Below, one piece after another: positions 17,580-26,278 of a stretch of 64,000 nucleotides of DNA. The number at the start of each line of letters is the position of its first letter. Positions within the stretch are counted from its first letter, which is position 1. Source of the stretch: Pseudomonas sp. MMS21 TM103 (GTDB lineage Bacteria > Pseudomonadota > Gammaproteobacteria > Pseudomonadales > Pseudomonadaceae); the NCBI RefSeq assembly GCF_022132145.1, contig NZ_JAJISP010000006.1:124001-188000 (forward strand), given 5' to 3'. A program made the position numbers and the translations under genes. Under the pieces are notes generated by a model. That model saw nothing but the letters and a program-made list of their open reading frames with translations. It ran no database searches and was not told the DNA's origin.

Positions 17580-18710
17580 TCAGTACCTCTTCCAGACAGT
17601 ACGCATCACATAGTCACGATAACTGTGCACGATGCGTACTACCTTGTCGGATACGTTAGGCATGCTGTAGTCGCCGACCAGACGCAGACTGCGTTCATCA
17701 CCACAGACCTGGCTTTCCAGAATCTGCAGCGCCTGCATAACGCGCTCAACTTCCAGACCAACCATCATCACCGCAGCTTCTTCCATGCCTTCCGGGCGCT
17801 CATGGGCCTCACGGATATTCAATGCCGGAAAGTTGAGGATCGAGGACTCTTCATTGATGGTGCCACTGTCCGACAGCACCGCCTTGGCGGTGAGCTGCAG
17901 CTTGTTGTAGTCCTTGAACCCCAGCGGTTTGAGTAGGCGCACGTTTGCATGAAACTGCACGCCCATGGCATCCACGCGCTTCTGGGTACGCGGGTGGGTC
18001 GAGATGATTACCGGATAGCCGTAATGCTCAGCCACGGTATTGAGTACCGCAACCAGCTTGAGGAAATTCTGGTCGGAGTCGATATTTTCTTCGCGATGGG
18101 CGCTGACCACAAAGAACTTGCCTGCGTCCAGCCCCAGGCGCGCCAGTACGTCAGATGCTTCGATCCCGTCACGGTAGTGGTTGAGCACTTCGAACATCGG
18201 ACTACCGGTCTTGATCACCATATCTGGCGGTAGGCCCTCACGTAGCAGGTAATCACGCGCGATAGTGCTGTAAGTCAGATTAATATCAGCGGTGTGATCG
18301 ACGATCCGGCGGTTGATTTCTTCAGGCACGCGCATATCAAAGCAGCGGTTGCCAGCTTCCATATGGAAGGTCGGAATCTTGCGACGCTTTGCTGGAATCA
18401 CTGCCATGCAGCTGTTGGTATCGCCCAACACCAGCAAGGCCTCGGGTTGCACTTCAGCCAGCACACGATCCACGGCAATGATTACGTTACCGATAGTCTC
18501 GGCACCTGATGCACCTGCGGCGTTAAGAAAGTGATCCGGTTTACGAATACTCAGATCATCAAAGAAAATCTGATTCAGTTCATAGTCGTAATTCTGGCCG
18601 GTATGCACCAGCACATGTTCACAATGCTCGTCCAGCTTGGCCATGACGCGCGACAAGCGAATAATTTCCGGGCGGGTGCCGACCACGGTGACAACTTTCA
18701 GCTTTTTCAT
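17580..18710 (-). CDS. fnlC: UDP-L-FucNAc synthesis: 2-epimerase
   Basis: A 376-residue WecB/FnlC-type UDP-sugar 2-epimerase. The N-terminus reads KKLKVVTVVGTRPEIIRL, with HTGQNYDYELNQIFF and SAHREENID in the middle and an SDSGTINEESSIL active-site stretch near the end. It performs the last step to UDP-L-FucNAc by epimerising C2. I chose the ATG at 18710, with AAGGA upstream, over an upstream alternative that would add 16 unrelated residues and overlap fnlB. It lies third in the fnlA-B-C block. Confidence 0.92.
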   Translation of the reverse strand: MKKLKVVTVVGTRPEIIRLSRVMAKLDEHCEHVLVHTGQNYDYELNQIFFDDLSIRKPDHFLNAAGASGAETIGNVIIAVDRVLAEVQPEALLVLGDTNSCMAVIPAKRRKIPTFHMEAGNRCFDMRVPEEINRRIVDHTADINLTYSTIARDYLLREGLPPDMVIKTGSPMFEVLNHYRDGIEASDVLARLGLDAGKFFVVSAHREENIDSDQNFLKLVAVLNTVAEHYGYPVIISTHPRTQKRVDAMGVQFHANVRLLKPLGFKDYNKLQLTAKAVLSDSGTINEESSILNFPALNIREAHERPEGMEEAAVMMVGLEVERVMQALQILESQVCGDERSLRLVGDYSMPNVSDKVVRIVHSYRDYVMRTVWKRY

Positions 18711-18733
18711 TGCAAATCCTTGTTCAAAGCGAC

Positions 18734-19852
18734 TTAGGCTTCGGTGCCGACTGGACAAGTGAAGGTGTCCGGATGCTCACGGTCGAAAATCTCGTTAGCC
18801 CAGAGCATCACGATCATGTCCTCATCACCCACGTTGGTGATGTCATGGGTCCAGCCGGGTACTGTTTCAACGATTTCCGGTTGTTCACCATCGGTGAACA
18901 ATTCATAAAATTCGCCCGAGACAATTTGGCGAAAGCGAAAACAGGCATTGCCTTTGATGACCAGAAATTTCTCGGTCTTGGAGTGGTGGTAGTGTCCGCC
19001 ACGGGTGATGCCCGGATGAGCGGTAAAGTAAGAGAACTGTCCGGAGTCTTTGGTCTTGAGCATTTCCACGAACACGCCACGCTGATCACCATACTTCGGC
19101 ACGTCATAGGTGAAGCGCTCGGGCGGCAGATAGCTCAGGTAGGTAGAGTACAGCGCCCGTACCAAACCCGTACCTACGGGTTCGGTTACGAGTGACTTGC
19201 GACTATCGCGGAAGGCATAAAGCTGCTCGGCCAGTTCGCCGACGGTAATACTGTACTGCGGGTCGATACTCGCGAATGGTTCAGCGGTCGACTTGCCATC
19301 CATTACCTCGATGAAGTGCGCGACCACATCGTCGATATACACAAGGTTGATCCGGGCATGTGGATCGTTTATCTGGATCGGCAGATCTCTAGCAATGTTG
19401 TGGCAGAAGGTCGCTACCGCCGAGTTGTAATTCGGCCGGGCCCACTTGCCAAACACATTGGGCAAACGGAACAGGTGCACCGCAGAACCATGCTGGCTGG
19501 ACAGTTCGAGCAAGGCTTCCTCGGCGCCACGCTTGCTGCTGCCATAAGGGTTGTCCTGCTGAGCTTGGCTAGATGAGGTGTAAAGCACGGGCACAGGCTT
19601 GCCACTGGCCTTGACTGCATCACAGAGTGCTTGAGTCAGATCGATGTTCCCGGTTTTGAACTCTTGCGTATTCTGCGGACGGTTTACGCCGGCCAAATGA
19701 AACACAAAGTCGACTGTGGTCACCAACGCCGGTAATAAAGCCACATCATCACCGCGGATAAAACGTAGCACCTCGACATCTTTGCGCTCGCTCAGATGCA
19801 TGGCCAAGTTTTTACCCACGAATCCATTGGAACCCGTGATCAGTACTTTCAT
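18734..19852 (-). CDS. fnlB: UDP-L-FucNAc synthesis: reductase/epimerase
   Basis: A 372-residue two-domain protein. The N-terminal SDR domain starts MKVLITGSNGFVGKN and has a YGSSK active-site Tyr/Lys pair. The C-terminal cupin domain has GGHYHHSKTEKFLVI. The combination of SDR and cupin is the signature of FnlB/WbjC, which epimerises C3 and reduces the 4-keto group in the pathway to UDP-L-FucNAc. It is flanked by fnlA (3-base gap) and fnlC. Confidence 0.92.
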   Translation of the reverse strand: MKVLITGSNGFVGKNLAMHLSERKDVEVLRFIRGDDVALLPALVTTVDFVFHLAGVNRPQNTQEFKTGNIDLTQALCDAVKASGKPVPVLYTSSSQAQQDNPYGSSKRGAEEALLELSSQHGSAVHLFRLPNVFGKWARPNYNSAVATFCHNIARDLPIQINDPHARINLVYIDDVVAHFIEVMDGKSTAEPFASIDPQYSITVGELAEQLYAFRDSRKSLVTEPVGTGLVRALYSTYLSYLPPERFTYDVPKYGDQRGVFVEMLKTKDSGQFSYFTAHPGITRGGHYHHSKTEKFLVIKGNACFRFRQIVSGEFYELFTDGEQPEIVETVPGWTHDITNVGDEDMIVMLWANEIFDREHPDTFTCPVGTEA

Positions 19853-19855
19853 CGC

Positions 19856-20893
19856 TTACTCCTCAGCCGCTACGTGTTCACCACGCTGGATCGCGCGCAT
19901 GAAATCGAGCTTGAGCAATAAACGCTGCATGCCCTCGACGTCCAACCGTTCGGTGTTATGCGAGTTGTAATCTTCAGTACGGGAAATTTTCTCCTCTCCC
20001 TGCTCCACGAACTTGGCGTAGTTCAGGTCTCGCAGATCTGGCGGCACACGAAAGTACTGGCCCCGGTCCTCGGCACAGGCCATTTCCTCACGACTAAGCA
20101 GAGCCTCGTATAGTTTCTCGCCATGGCGGGTACCGATTACTTGGATAGGGTGCTCGGGTTTTTCGAGCATCCGAGTCAGTGCCTTAGCCAAAGTTTCTAC
20201 AGTGGCTGCCGGCGCCTTCTGCACAAACATATCGCCATTATTGCCATGCTCGAAGGCATACAGCACCAGATCCACAGCATCAGCCAGCGTCATCATAAAG
20301 CGGGTCATGTTTGGATCGGTCAGCGTCAACGGCACGCCGGCGCGGATCTGCTCGATAAACAACGGAATCACCGAGCCACGCGATGCCATTACATTACCGT
20401 AACGAGTACCGCAAATTACTGTTTTGTCGTCATCTGCATTGCGCGACTTGGCAACCATGACTTTTTCCATCATCGCCTTGGAGATTCCCATGGCATTGAT
20501 AGGGTAAACGGCCTTGTCAGTGCTCAAACAAACTACACGCTTGACGCCATTCTGGATGGCAGCTTCCAGCACGTTTTCGGTGCCCAACACATTGGTCTTT
20601 ACTGCTTCCATTGGATGAAATTCGCAGGAAGGTACCTGCTTCAATGCGGCGGCATGGAAAATATAGTCCACACCACGAGTAGCATTAAGCACACTTTGGT
20701 AGTCGCGGACATCACCAATATAGAATTTCAGTTTGGAGTTGGCATAGCGCTTGCGCATGTCATCCTGCTTCTTCTCGTCACGGCTGAAAATACGAATTTC
20801 GGCAATGTCAGTGTCGAGGAAGCGTTTGAGGACGGCATTACCAAAAGAACCCGTACCACCGCTAATCAACAGCCTCTTTCCATTAAAAATCAT
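19856..20893 (-). CDS. fnlA: UDP-L-FucNAc synthesis: 4,6-dehydratase/5-epimerase
   Basis: A 345-residue SDR protein with NAD site SGGTGSFGNAV. The YxxxK tyrosine is replaced by Met (INAMGISKAM), as in FnlA/WbjB and other inverting dehydratases. It starts the UDP-L-FucNAc pathway from UDP-GlcNAc. The gene start overlaps the end of the preceding glycosyltransferase gene by 11 bases. Base composition shifts here: this gene is closer to host GC than the three genes before it, so it lies at the edge of the A+T-rich block. Confidence 0.93.
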   Translation of the reverse strand: MIFNGKRLLISGGTGSFGNAVLKRFLDTDIAEIRIFSRDEKKQDDMRKRYANSKLKFYIGDVRDYQSVLNATRGVDYIFHAAALKQVPSCEFHPMEAVKTNVLGTENVLEAAIQNGVKRVVCLSTDKAVYPINAMGISKAMMEKVMVAKSRNADDDKTVICGTRYGNVMASRGSVIPLFIEQIRAGVPLTLTDPNMTRFMMTLADAVDLVLYAFEHGNNGDMFVQKAPAATVETLAKALTRMLEKPEHPIQVIGTRHGEKLYEALLSREEMACAEDRGQYFRVPPDLRDLNYAKFVEQGEEKISRTEDYNSHNTERLDVEGMQRLLLKLDFMRAIQRGEHVAAEE

Positions 20894-22109
20894 TTATGCA
20901 CCTATTTAAAAAATTAACCATTTTAGAACCAACAGCTATTGTATTCTTATTACTCCTAACAAACTCCCCCCCACGCGCGGATTTGCGACGAACGAGCGTC
21001 TCATCTATGGAGAAAAACTCTTCTAGCGCAGTAGCAATTCCAGCAACTGAAAACTCACTGATAATATTCAAATACTCATAGTACTCTTCTGGAATACCTT
21101 CAAGTTTGGTTGTAAGAACAGGAACACCGCTTGACATGTACTCTAGCAATTTAGAGGGGAACGAATAGCGCGTATACTTTTCTTTCGGATCTCTACTTAG
21201 AACCAAAAGATCACAAGAATTTTGGATACTCAACACATCATCTGGTGGCAAAAAGCCCAGATATTTAACACCTACGTGCCTGGCCGAAACCTCATCAAGA
21301 TAACTCTCCAAATCTCCACGCCCACAAATCCACAACTGCGCATCAATATTACTCTCAATAAAGCCTTCTACTAACTCACGAATACCATAGGATCTATTTA
21401 CTCCCCCCGCATAGAAAATAACTTTCTGGCTGCGCATTTCGCTAGCTAAAACAGCTCTTTCATCCACAGACAGATCTCCACTTACTCCTTCTGCTATCCC
21501 CTCTACCACAAGATAAGGCAAACTTCTCCAGCGTGGATTATCCTCAATCATGTACTTTGTTGAAACAAACACACCAGAGGATAAAGAAACGAGAAAGTTA
21601 ATAATTTCGTTATCAAGCTTCTTTAAAAATCTAGAAAAGAAAGATCGCTTCAACCCCATATCCATAAACAGAGGTAGATCAGGTAAAAAAACAAAAAATG
21701 GTATTTTATAAATTCTTGAAAAAACATAAGACGACAACAAGTAAGGAGAATGTGCAGAATAAACAAATACAGCGTCTGCACGTCCGCGGCTCAACATACA
21801 GAAGATTGATGAAAAAAATCTAGAAGGCATTTTAAGTAAAGGCGTATTTATAAAGGGGAAAATTTTACCATTTTGCCCATTATCACTTGAAAATAGCCCA
21901 GAAGGGAGTACAGCCCTCTTATTCATCGGGTAAGTTGTTACCGCAATACTCCCCAAGACATTAACAGATTCACCGCCCTGGGCAAGTGAATTTAAAATTC
22001 GACTTTCCAACTTGTAAGCTGCCACTTGTGGAAACCGATCACCCTTTGAATACCTTTCAAAATACTCATCGCCCACATAATAACCAAGATACATAATTTT
22101 ATTTTTCAT
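20883..22109 (-). CDS. Glycosyltransferase, GT4/GT-B type, O-unit assembly
   Basis: A 408-residue protein. The C-terminal half has GT-B donor-domain features: VIFYAGGVNRSYGIRELVEG, YLGFLPPDDVLSIQNSCDLLV and SFPSKLLEYMSSGVPVL with the usual Glu. The first half is divergent. It is A+T-rich and uses codons unlike the host genes, pointing to horizontal acquisition with wzx and wzy. Overlaps on both sides show tight coupling in the operon. It probably adds one sugar to the O-unit; donor and linkage cannot be read from sequence. Confidence 0.85.
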   Translation of the reverse strand: MKNKIMYLGYYVGDEYFERYSKGDRFPQVAAYKLESRILNSLAQGGESVNVLGSIAVTTYPMNKRAVLPSGLFSSDNGQNGKIFPFINTPLLKMPSRFFSSIFCMLSRGRADAVFVYSAHSPYLLSSYVFSRIYKIPFFVFLPDLPLFMDMGLKRSFFSRFLKKLDNEIINFLVSLSSGVFVSTKYMIEDNPRWRSLPYLVVEGIAEGVSGDLSVDERAVLASEMRSQKVIFYAGGVNRSYGIRELVEGFIESNIDAQLWICGRGDLESYLDEVSARHVGVKYLGFLPPDDVLSIQNSCDLLVLSRDPKEKYTRYSFPSKLLEYMSSGVPVLTTKLEGIPEEYYEYLNIISEFSVAGIATALEEFFSIDETLVRRKSARGGEFVRSNKNTIAVGSKMVNFLNRCINDF

Positions 22110-23301
22110 CTAACTTATAGCCCTGGCTTGAAAAAGCACCCATTAAAAAGAAGAAGAAAACAGCAACATTAGGGATAAGAAGAGCATCCCAAAGACTGGA
22201 AAACACTATAAGCACAATCAAGCAAAGTCTAAACACCCATTTCCTGAATACCTTTCCACAATTCGCACCTGCCCGATAAACAACAGCCACCAAAAACACA
22301 ATGTAAAAAAAAGCTGCAGGAAAACCCATCTTCCAGAATAGGGTTATATATTGATTATGCGGACTCAACCCTGCTAGATCTGCATATCCACTGATGCTTT
22401 GCACATGCAAACCAAACCCTCCAAACGACACACCACTAAATGGACTGTTGAATATTTGTTCCAAAGCCACCCTATACAAAGTTAATCGACCACTAGATAC
22501 ATAATCTAAATCACCAGCAGCCAACCCATTAATTACTTGATTAATTTTTTCAACGCCAATTCCTTCTTGATAAGCAATTGAAAACAAGCTTACCCCCATA
22601 AAAATAACAACAATAACAAATACGCCTCCTAAATAAAAATTACTCTTAATTAAATCCTTGTGAAGACCGAGGTACAAAATAGATATTGCAACAATAGCCA
22701 TGCGAGACAATGAACCGAGCACAAGATAGAACGCTATGGCTAAACTCATGAAAAGAAGCGCACGAACCACTACAGAAAACCTGTATTCAGATAAAGCAAG
22801 AGACAGCATGAATGCAAGCAAAACATAGTATGCTGCCAGGGAATTCACACCGTAAGCCCCGAATAAAGGCACGCCAAAAAAACTACCGTTAATTGATGAA
22901 TTCGACCTAACAATAAAATTATCAAATACAGCTATGGAGAGAAAAACAGGTAGTATTAAAATCGACGACATTACTGCCGACCCTTTAATGAATCTTAAAA
23001 AATCCTCATTACTTGAAATAATTACAGCCCCAGCAAAATACGCGAAACACGGTTTAAACAAAAAAACTAATGAAAGAACACTTGAATAACCAATACTACC
23101 GTACTTGACCAAGCCAATCATCACAGAGACAAAAGCAAAAAATATTGACAATATGAGAACGCAAGCCTCCAAAGTATATATTCTATAAGCAATCAACAAG
23201 AATCCAATAACACAGACCATATCTGAAAGAGGAACACCAGTATCTTTATAATCAAAAACACTAAACGGGAAAATTATTAAAAAAGCAATAATTAAAATCA
23301 C
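22099..23301 (-). CDS. wzy: O-antigen polymerase (Wzy)
   Basis: A 400-residue integral membrane protein with about ten or more hydrophobic segments and a large loop carrying SSGRLTLYRVALEQIFNSP and GLSPHNQYITLFWKMGFPA, typical of Wzy-type polymerases. It is very A+T-rich. The start is a GTG at 23301 overlapping the wzx stop (GTGA). It would polymerise undecaprenyl-linked repeat units on the periplasmic face, with chain length set by the Wzz proteins at 28015-32580. Wzy sequences are poorly conserved, so the call depends on topology, loop motif and position beside wzx. Confidence 0.85.
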   Translation of the reverse strand: MILIIAFLIIFPFSVFDYKDTGVPLSDMVCVIGFLLIAYRIYTLEACVLILSIFFAFVSVMIGLVKYGSIGYSSVLSLVFLFKPCFAYFAGAVIISSNEDFLRFIKGSAVMSSILILPVFLSIAVFDNFIVRSNSSINGSFFGVPLFGAYGVNSLAAYYVLLAFMLSLALSEYRFSVVVRALLFMSLAIAFYLVLGSLSRMAIVAISILYLGLHKDLIKSNFYLGGVFVIVVIFMGVSLFSIAYQEGIGVEKINQVINGLAAGDLDYVSSGRLTLYRVALEQIFNSPFSGVSFGGFGLHVQSISGYADLAGLSPHNQYITLFWKMGFPAAFFYIVFLVAVVYRAGANCGKVFRKWVFRLCLIVLIVFSSLWDALLIPNVAVFFFFLMGAFSSQGYKLDEK

Positions 23302-24728
23302 TTAGCCACCACCCTAGCAGCTCCGAGCTTACTCCACTCAACCCCACGGTAGAGGACAAATACAGATAAAACCATAAAACCCACAGTCCAACAAACATAT
23401 TTAATATGCCACTCTGCTTGTGAAAATACTGAATCCAATAAAAGCGAGTAAATTAATCCCAAAAACCAACAAAACAATGAAATAATTAATGGCTGCATAA
23501 GGCATGGATAAAACTGCAATTTCTTAAAAGTACTACCCAAGACCAATCCTGTATATAAGGCCTGTGAAACCAAGATACCAATAGCAATTCCATATAGCCC
23601 CAAAAAATAAGCCCCAGTAAAACTCAAAACAATTGAAACCAGACCTGAGAAAAGTGCATATCTCGCCATTAGCGATATCCTCTTATGGACTTCTAGTCTT
23701 TTCTGAAGGTAAATAGACACGCAGCCCAAAAATACACTAACGAAAATTATAAATATAACCAACTTAGGTAAATATATTTCTTTCCCTGCTGCAAACTCGA
23801 ATAAATGAAAGCCAACAAACTGCCAAGCAGTCCAAAATAGAGAAAATACAATAATCAGGAGCCCTATGGAACTCTCGATAGTTTTGCTGTCAAAATACCC
23901 TCGCCGAAATCTGTCGATAATAATCGGATGAACCAACATCAGCAATGGCATACTAAGAAGACCAGAAGCACCAACAAACAAATCTTTCAACGATAAATAC
24001 GCATCTCCTAGCTCAATATTAAAAAAGCTCACTGCAAATCTCTCGCCGCCTGAAACGGCAAGAACACCAAACATCCACAGCACTAATGGTGAGCCATATT
24101 TAAATACCAAATTAAAAGTTGAAACGAGTCTATTAAAATCAAAATAAATGTTTCTTACACTAAAAATCCCAGACAATTTAAAGAACAAATAAATTACCGA
24201 AACAACAAACCCCACACCCATTGCAACTATTGCACATTCGAACCTAGGCCCGTAAATTTTGAATAAAATCAACAACATCAAAATTTGCGAACATCCTTGA
24301 AACATAACAGAATACAGCTGTTGCTTTATAAGCACTTCAGACTGAAATATAGCCGAAACTAAAAAATAAAAAATTTGCGACAGACACAGAAAAATTACGC
24401 AGTAAAAAACAGCGGACCCTGAAATGAAGAAACCTGCAATCAATGCAGCTATAACAGAAGCCACTGGAGAAATCAGTATTACCAATATTATGCAGTCAAA
24501 CAAAAACTCTTCTTTGCTCTCACGGCTAGGGAGAAAATAAAGAATTGAATTAGCCAACCATCCAATACACAATTGCATAGCAATCAAAGAACATATAATA
24601 CTTATCGAATAGTTTACATACTGACCATCAAATAATTTCCCGTACAAGAAAACCACAAAAAATACGCCCACTAAAGCCGGAACTAATTTCACTGGCACAT
24701 AGAAAATCAGTTTTATAAAAAAATTCAT
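23298..24728 (-). CDS. wzx: O-antigen flippase (Wzx)
   Basis: About 476 residues with 12 or more predicted membrane segments, matching polysaccharide-type MATE/MOP flippases. I start it at the ATG at 24728 (MNFFIKLIFYVPVKLVPAL), the usual N-terminal pattern of Wzx. An in-frame TTG at 24800 would add 24 polar residues. It is the first gene after the long leader and is strongly A+T-rich. It would move the undecaprenyl-linked repeat unit to the periplasm. A GTGA overlap couples it to wzy. Confidence 0.87.
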   Translation of the reverse strand: MNFFIKLIFYVPVKLVPALVGVFFVVFLYGKLFDGQYVNYSISIICSLIAMQLCIGWLANSILYFLPSRESKEEFLFDCIILVILISPVASVIAALIAGFFISGSAVFYCVIFLCLSQIFYFLVSAIFQSEVLIKQQLYSVMFQGCSQILMLLILFKIYGPRFECAIVAMGVGFVVSVIYLFFKLSGIFSVRNIYFDFNRLVSTFNLVFKYGSPLVLWMFGVLAVSGGERFAVSFFNIELGDAYLSLKDLFVGASGLLSMPLLMLVHPIIIDRFRRGYFDSKTIESSIGLLIIVFSLFWTAWQFVGFHLFEFAAGKEIYLPKLVIFIIFVSVFLGCVSIYLQKRLEVHKRISLMARYALFSGLVSIVLSFTGAYFLGLYGIAIGILVSQALYTGLVLGSTFKKLQFYPCLMQPLIISLFCWFLGLIYSLLLDSVFSQAEWHIKYVCWTVGFMVLSVFVLYRGVEWSKLGAARVVAK

Positions 24729-25391
24729 AAGTTTAACACTTTGATATCCTTCAGACTCGAACAACGATATTTGTTCATGTCGCGCGGAGAGGAACAACAA
24801 TCAAGCAATGGTAACTTCTCGATGAAGACAAGCCTCCGATGTCAATTATTTTTTCTCATTATTGATGAAGTGGAAGACAACCAGATAAATTAAAAAGGCC
24901 AAATCTCATAGGTCATGATCTTTTATTCAAAAATATGATACGGTATTAAGCAGCTCTCCTTAATATTTTCATCTTAGATGATCAAATCATGATGCATCAA
25001 AACTTTAATCGCACGTACCAACATTGACTCATATCTCCGGCACGAACGAATATTTGTCCAACTATTTCTTTGAGGTACTCTTCATAGTTACATTCAGTCT
25101 CTGCAACCAGCCTGCCTTACACATTTCAGCTTCCTTCTCACAACACCACTCAAGCTTCTTTAGCAAAAGTTCACCACGCATTTGTCTGCCAGGAGAACCG
25201 CGCTTGTTCTTGAAAATGTTACCGACATTTTCCTACTGCACTCAACCATGGAGTCTCTGACAGTCTTGCTGCATTCACTCACATCCATGTCTCACGCGGC
25301 GATAGCGGACGCAGTGCGCTTACAAAGCTCCAAGCGGGTCCACCTACAGAAAGCGAGTGCAGCACATGCCTGGAAGCGGTTTGATCTCAGA
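24729..25391 (-). other. Long A+T-rich 5' leader of the O-antigen operon
   Basis: About 660 bases separate the ops site from wzx. I see no convincing gene. Only short frames occur, for instance about 39 codons around 25080-25190, without recognisable products. A degenerate REP-like stretch (GCGGCGATAGCGGAC) is at about 25297-25311. The length of untranslated leader is notable because RfaH both suppresses termination and recruits ribosomes on such leaders. Confidence 0.6.
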
Positions 25392-25403
25392 CACGCTACC
25401 GCC
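25392..25403 (-). promoter_or_regulatory. ops: ops element within a JUMPstart-like sequence (RfaH recruitment site)
   Basis: Read on the minus strand the site is GGCGGTAGCGTG, identical to the core of the enterobacterial ops element. It is preceded by CCTGGG, so that GGGGCGGTAGCGTG matches the 3' half of the JUMPstart consensus. It points toward wzx and lies in the leader between rfaH and the O-antigen genes. In E. coli this sequence pauses RNA polymerase and loads RfaH from the non-template strand. The adjacency of a full rfaH gene makes a chance match unlikely. A possible -35 (TTGACG) lies just upstream, but I do not assign the promoter. Confidence 0.87.
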
Positions 25404-25479
25404 CCAGGATTTACCGTTGGTTTCCTGAGAACGTCAAAATCATCGAATTTTACTGGATTAGCCAGGGTGCAGCCTTGAT

Positions 25480-25495
25480 CTCGGCCAGTGCCGAG
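25480..25495. other. Short hairpin directly after rfaH
   Basis: CTCGGC and GCCGAG arms surround a CAGT loop, just downstream of the rfaH stop on the minus strand. There is no T-run after it, so it is not a standard intrinsic terminator. It may weaken read-through from rfaH into the O-antigen leader. Confidence 0.45.
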
Positions 25496-25501
25496 GGGTG
25501 T

Positions 25502-26023
25502 TCAGTTCTTGACGATGCTCACCAGCGGCATGCTGATCTGGTGCTGGCGATTGAGCATATTGAGCAGCAGTAGAACACGCTGCTCGCCATCCATGGCCAC
25601 GAAGATGGCGTCCAGCTCGGCAAAGCCCCCTTCGGTAATACGTACGCTATCCCCCGCTTCGAGGGCTGGTTTAACGGGTGCCGTTGTACGGTGTTGCAAG
25701 CGCTCGATCAAGCTGTCATCGAGTCGCAGCGGCATACCGCCAAAACCCACTATTCGACTGACCCCGCGGGTCGAGCGCAGAGGGGCCCAGTTGGCATCGG
25801 CGGCCAGTTGGATGAATAGATAACCGGGGAACAACGATTCGGCGATGATTTGCCGACGGCCACGCACGATCCGCTCACAGCTGTGTTGCGGCCGATAGCA
25901 AGGGTAGCCCTGGCGTAGCAGGTTCTCTTCTGCACGCTCATCCTGGCGGGACTTGCAGTGCACGAGGTACCAACCAGGGGCCGTACCTGAGATGCAGGCG
26001 GTTGTTGTGGCAGTTACATTCAT
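25502..26023 (-). CDS. rfaH: Transcription antiterminator RfaH (specialised NusG paralogue)
   Basis: A 173-residue RfaH. The NGN domain begins GWYLVHCKSRQDERA and includes ERIVRGRR, ESLFPGYLF and STRGVSRIVGFG. The C-terminal KOW part has RITEGGFAELDAIF and DGEQRVLLLLNML, close to the E. coli RfaH pattern and unlike housekeeping NusG. RfaH binds RNA polymerase paused at ops sites and increases processivity and translation of long surface-polysaccharide operons. It lies immediately upstream of an ops-bearing O-antigen operon in the same orientation, a cis arrangement unlike that of E. coli. The ribosome site before the ATG is weak. An MBL-fold gene precedes it. Confidence 0.93.
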   Translation of the reverse strand: MNVTATTTACISGTAPGWYLVHCKSRQDERAEENLLRQGYPCYRPQHSCERIVRGRRQIIAESLFPGYLFIQLAADANWAPLRSTRGVSRIVGFGGMPLRLDDSLIERLQHRTTAPVKPALEAGDSVRITEGGFAELDAIFVAMDGEQRVLLLLNMLNRQHQISMPLVSIVKN

Positions 26024-26278
26024 AAAGGTAACAAGCTAATCGGCGCAGCAGCTGCAGACCGACAGTTCACTCCTGTGTGCAGCTGGCTTGATTGGGCCGG
26101 CTGCAGGGTTCGTTTCAACCTAACCAAGTGTTTAGGATGGACTTTTTACCGTTGAGGCCACATTTGTCGGAGTCGCCAGAGATGCCGGTTATGAGACGAC
26201 CCGCTGGCTACTGAAAAATAGGTGATTTACGGCTGCTGCATTTCCTCATCAATGCAGGTGAAAAACTAGCGCTTGAAG

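Noticed and set aside
25480..25495. Intrinsic terminator after rfaH
   Set aside because: The 6-base stem is not followed by a T-run on the minus strand, so I kept it only as a hairpin.
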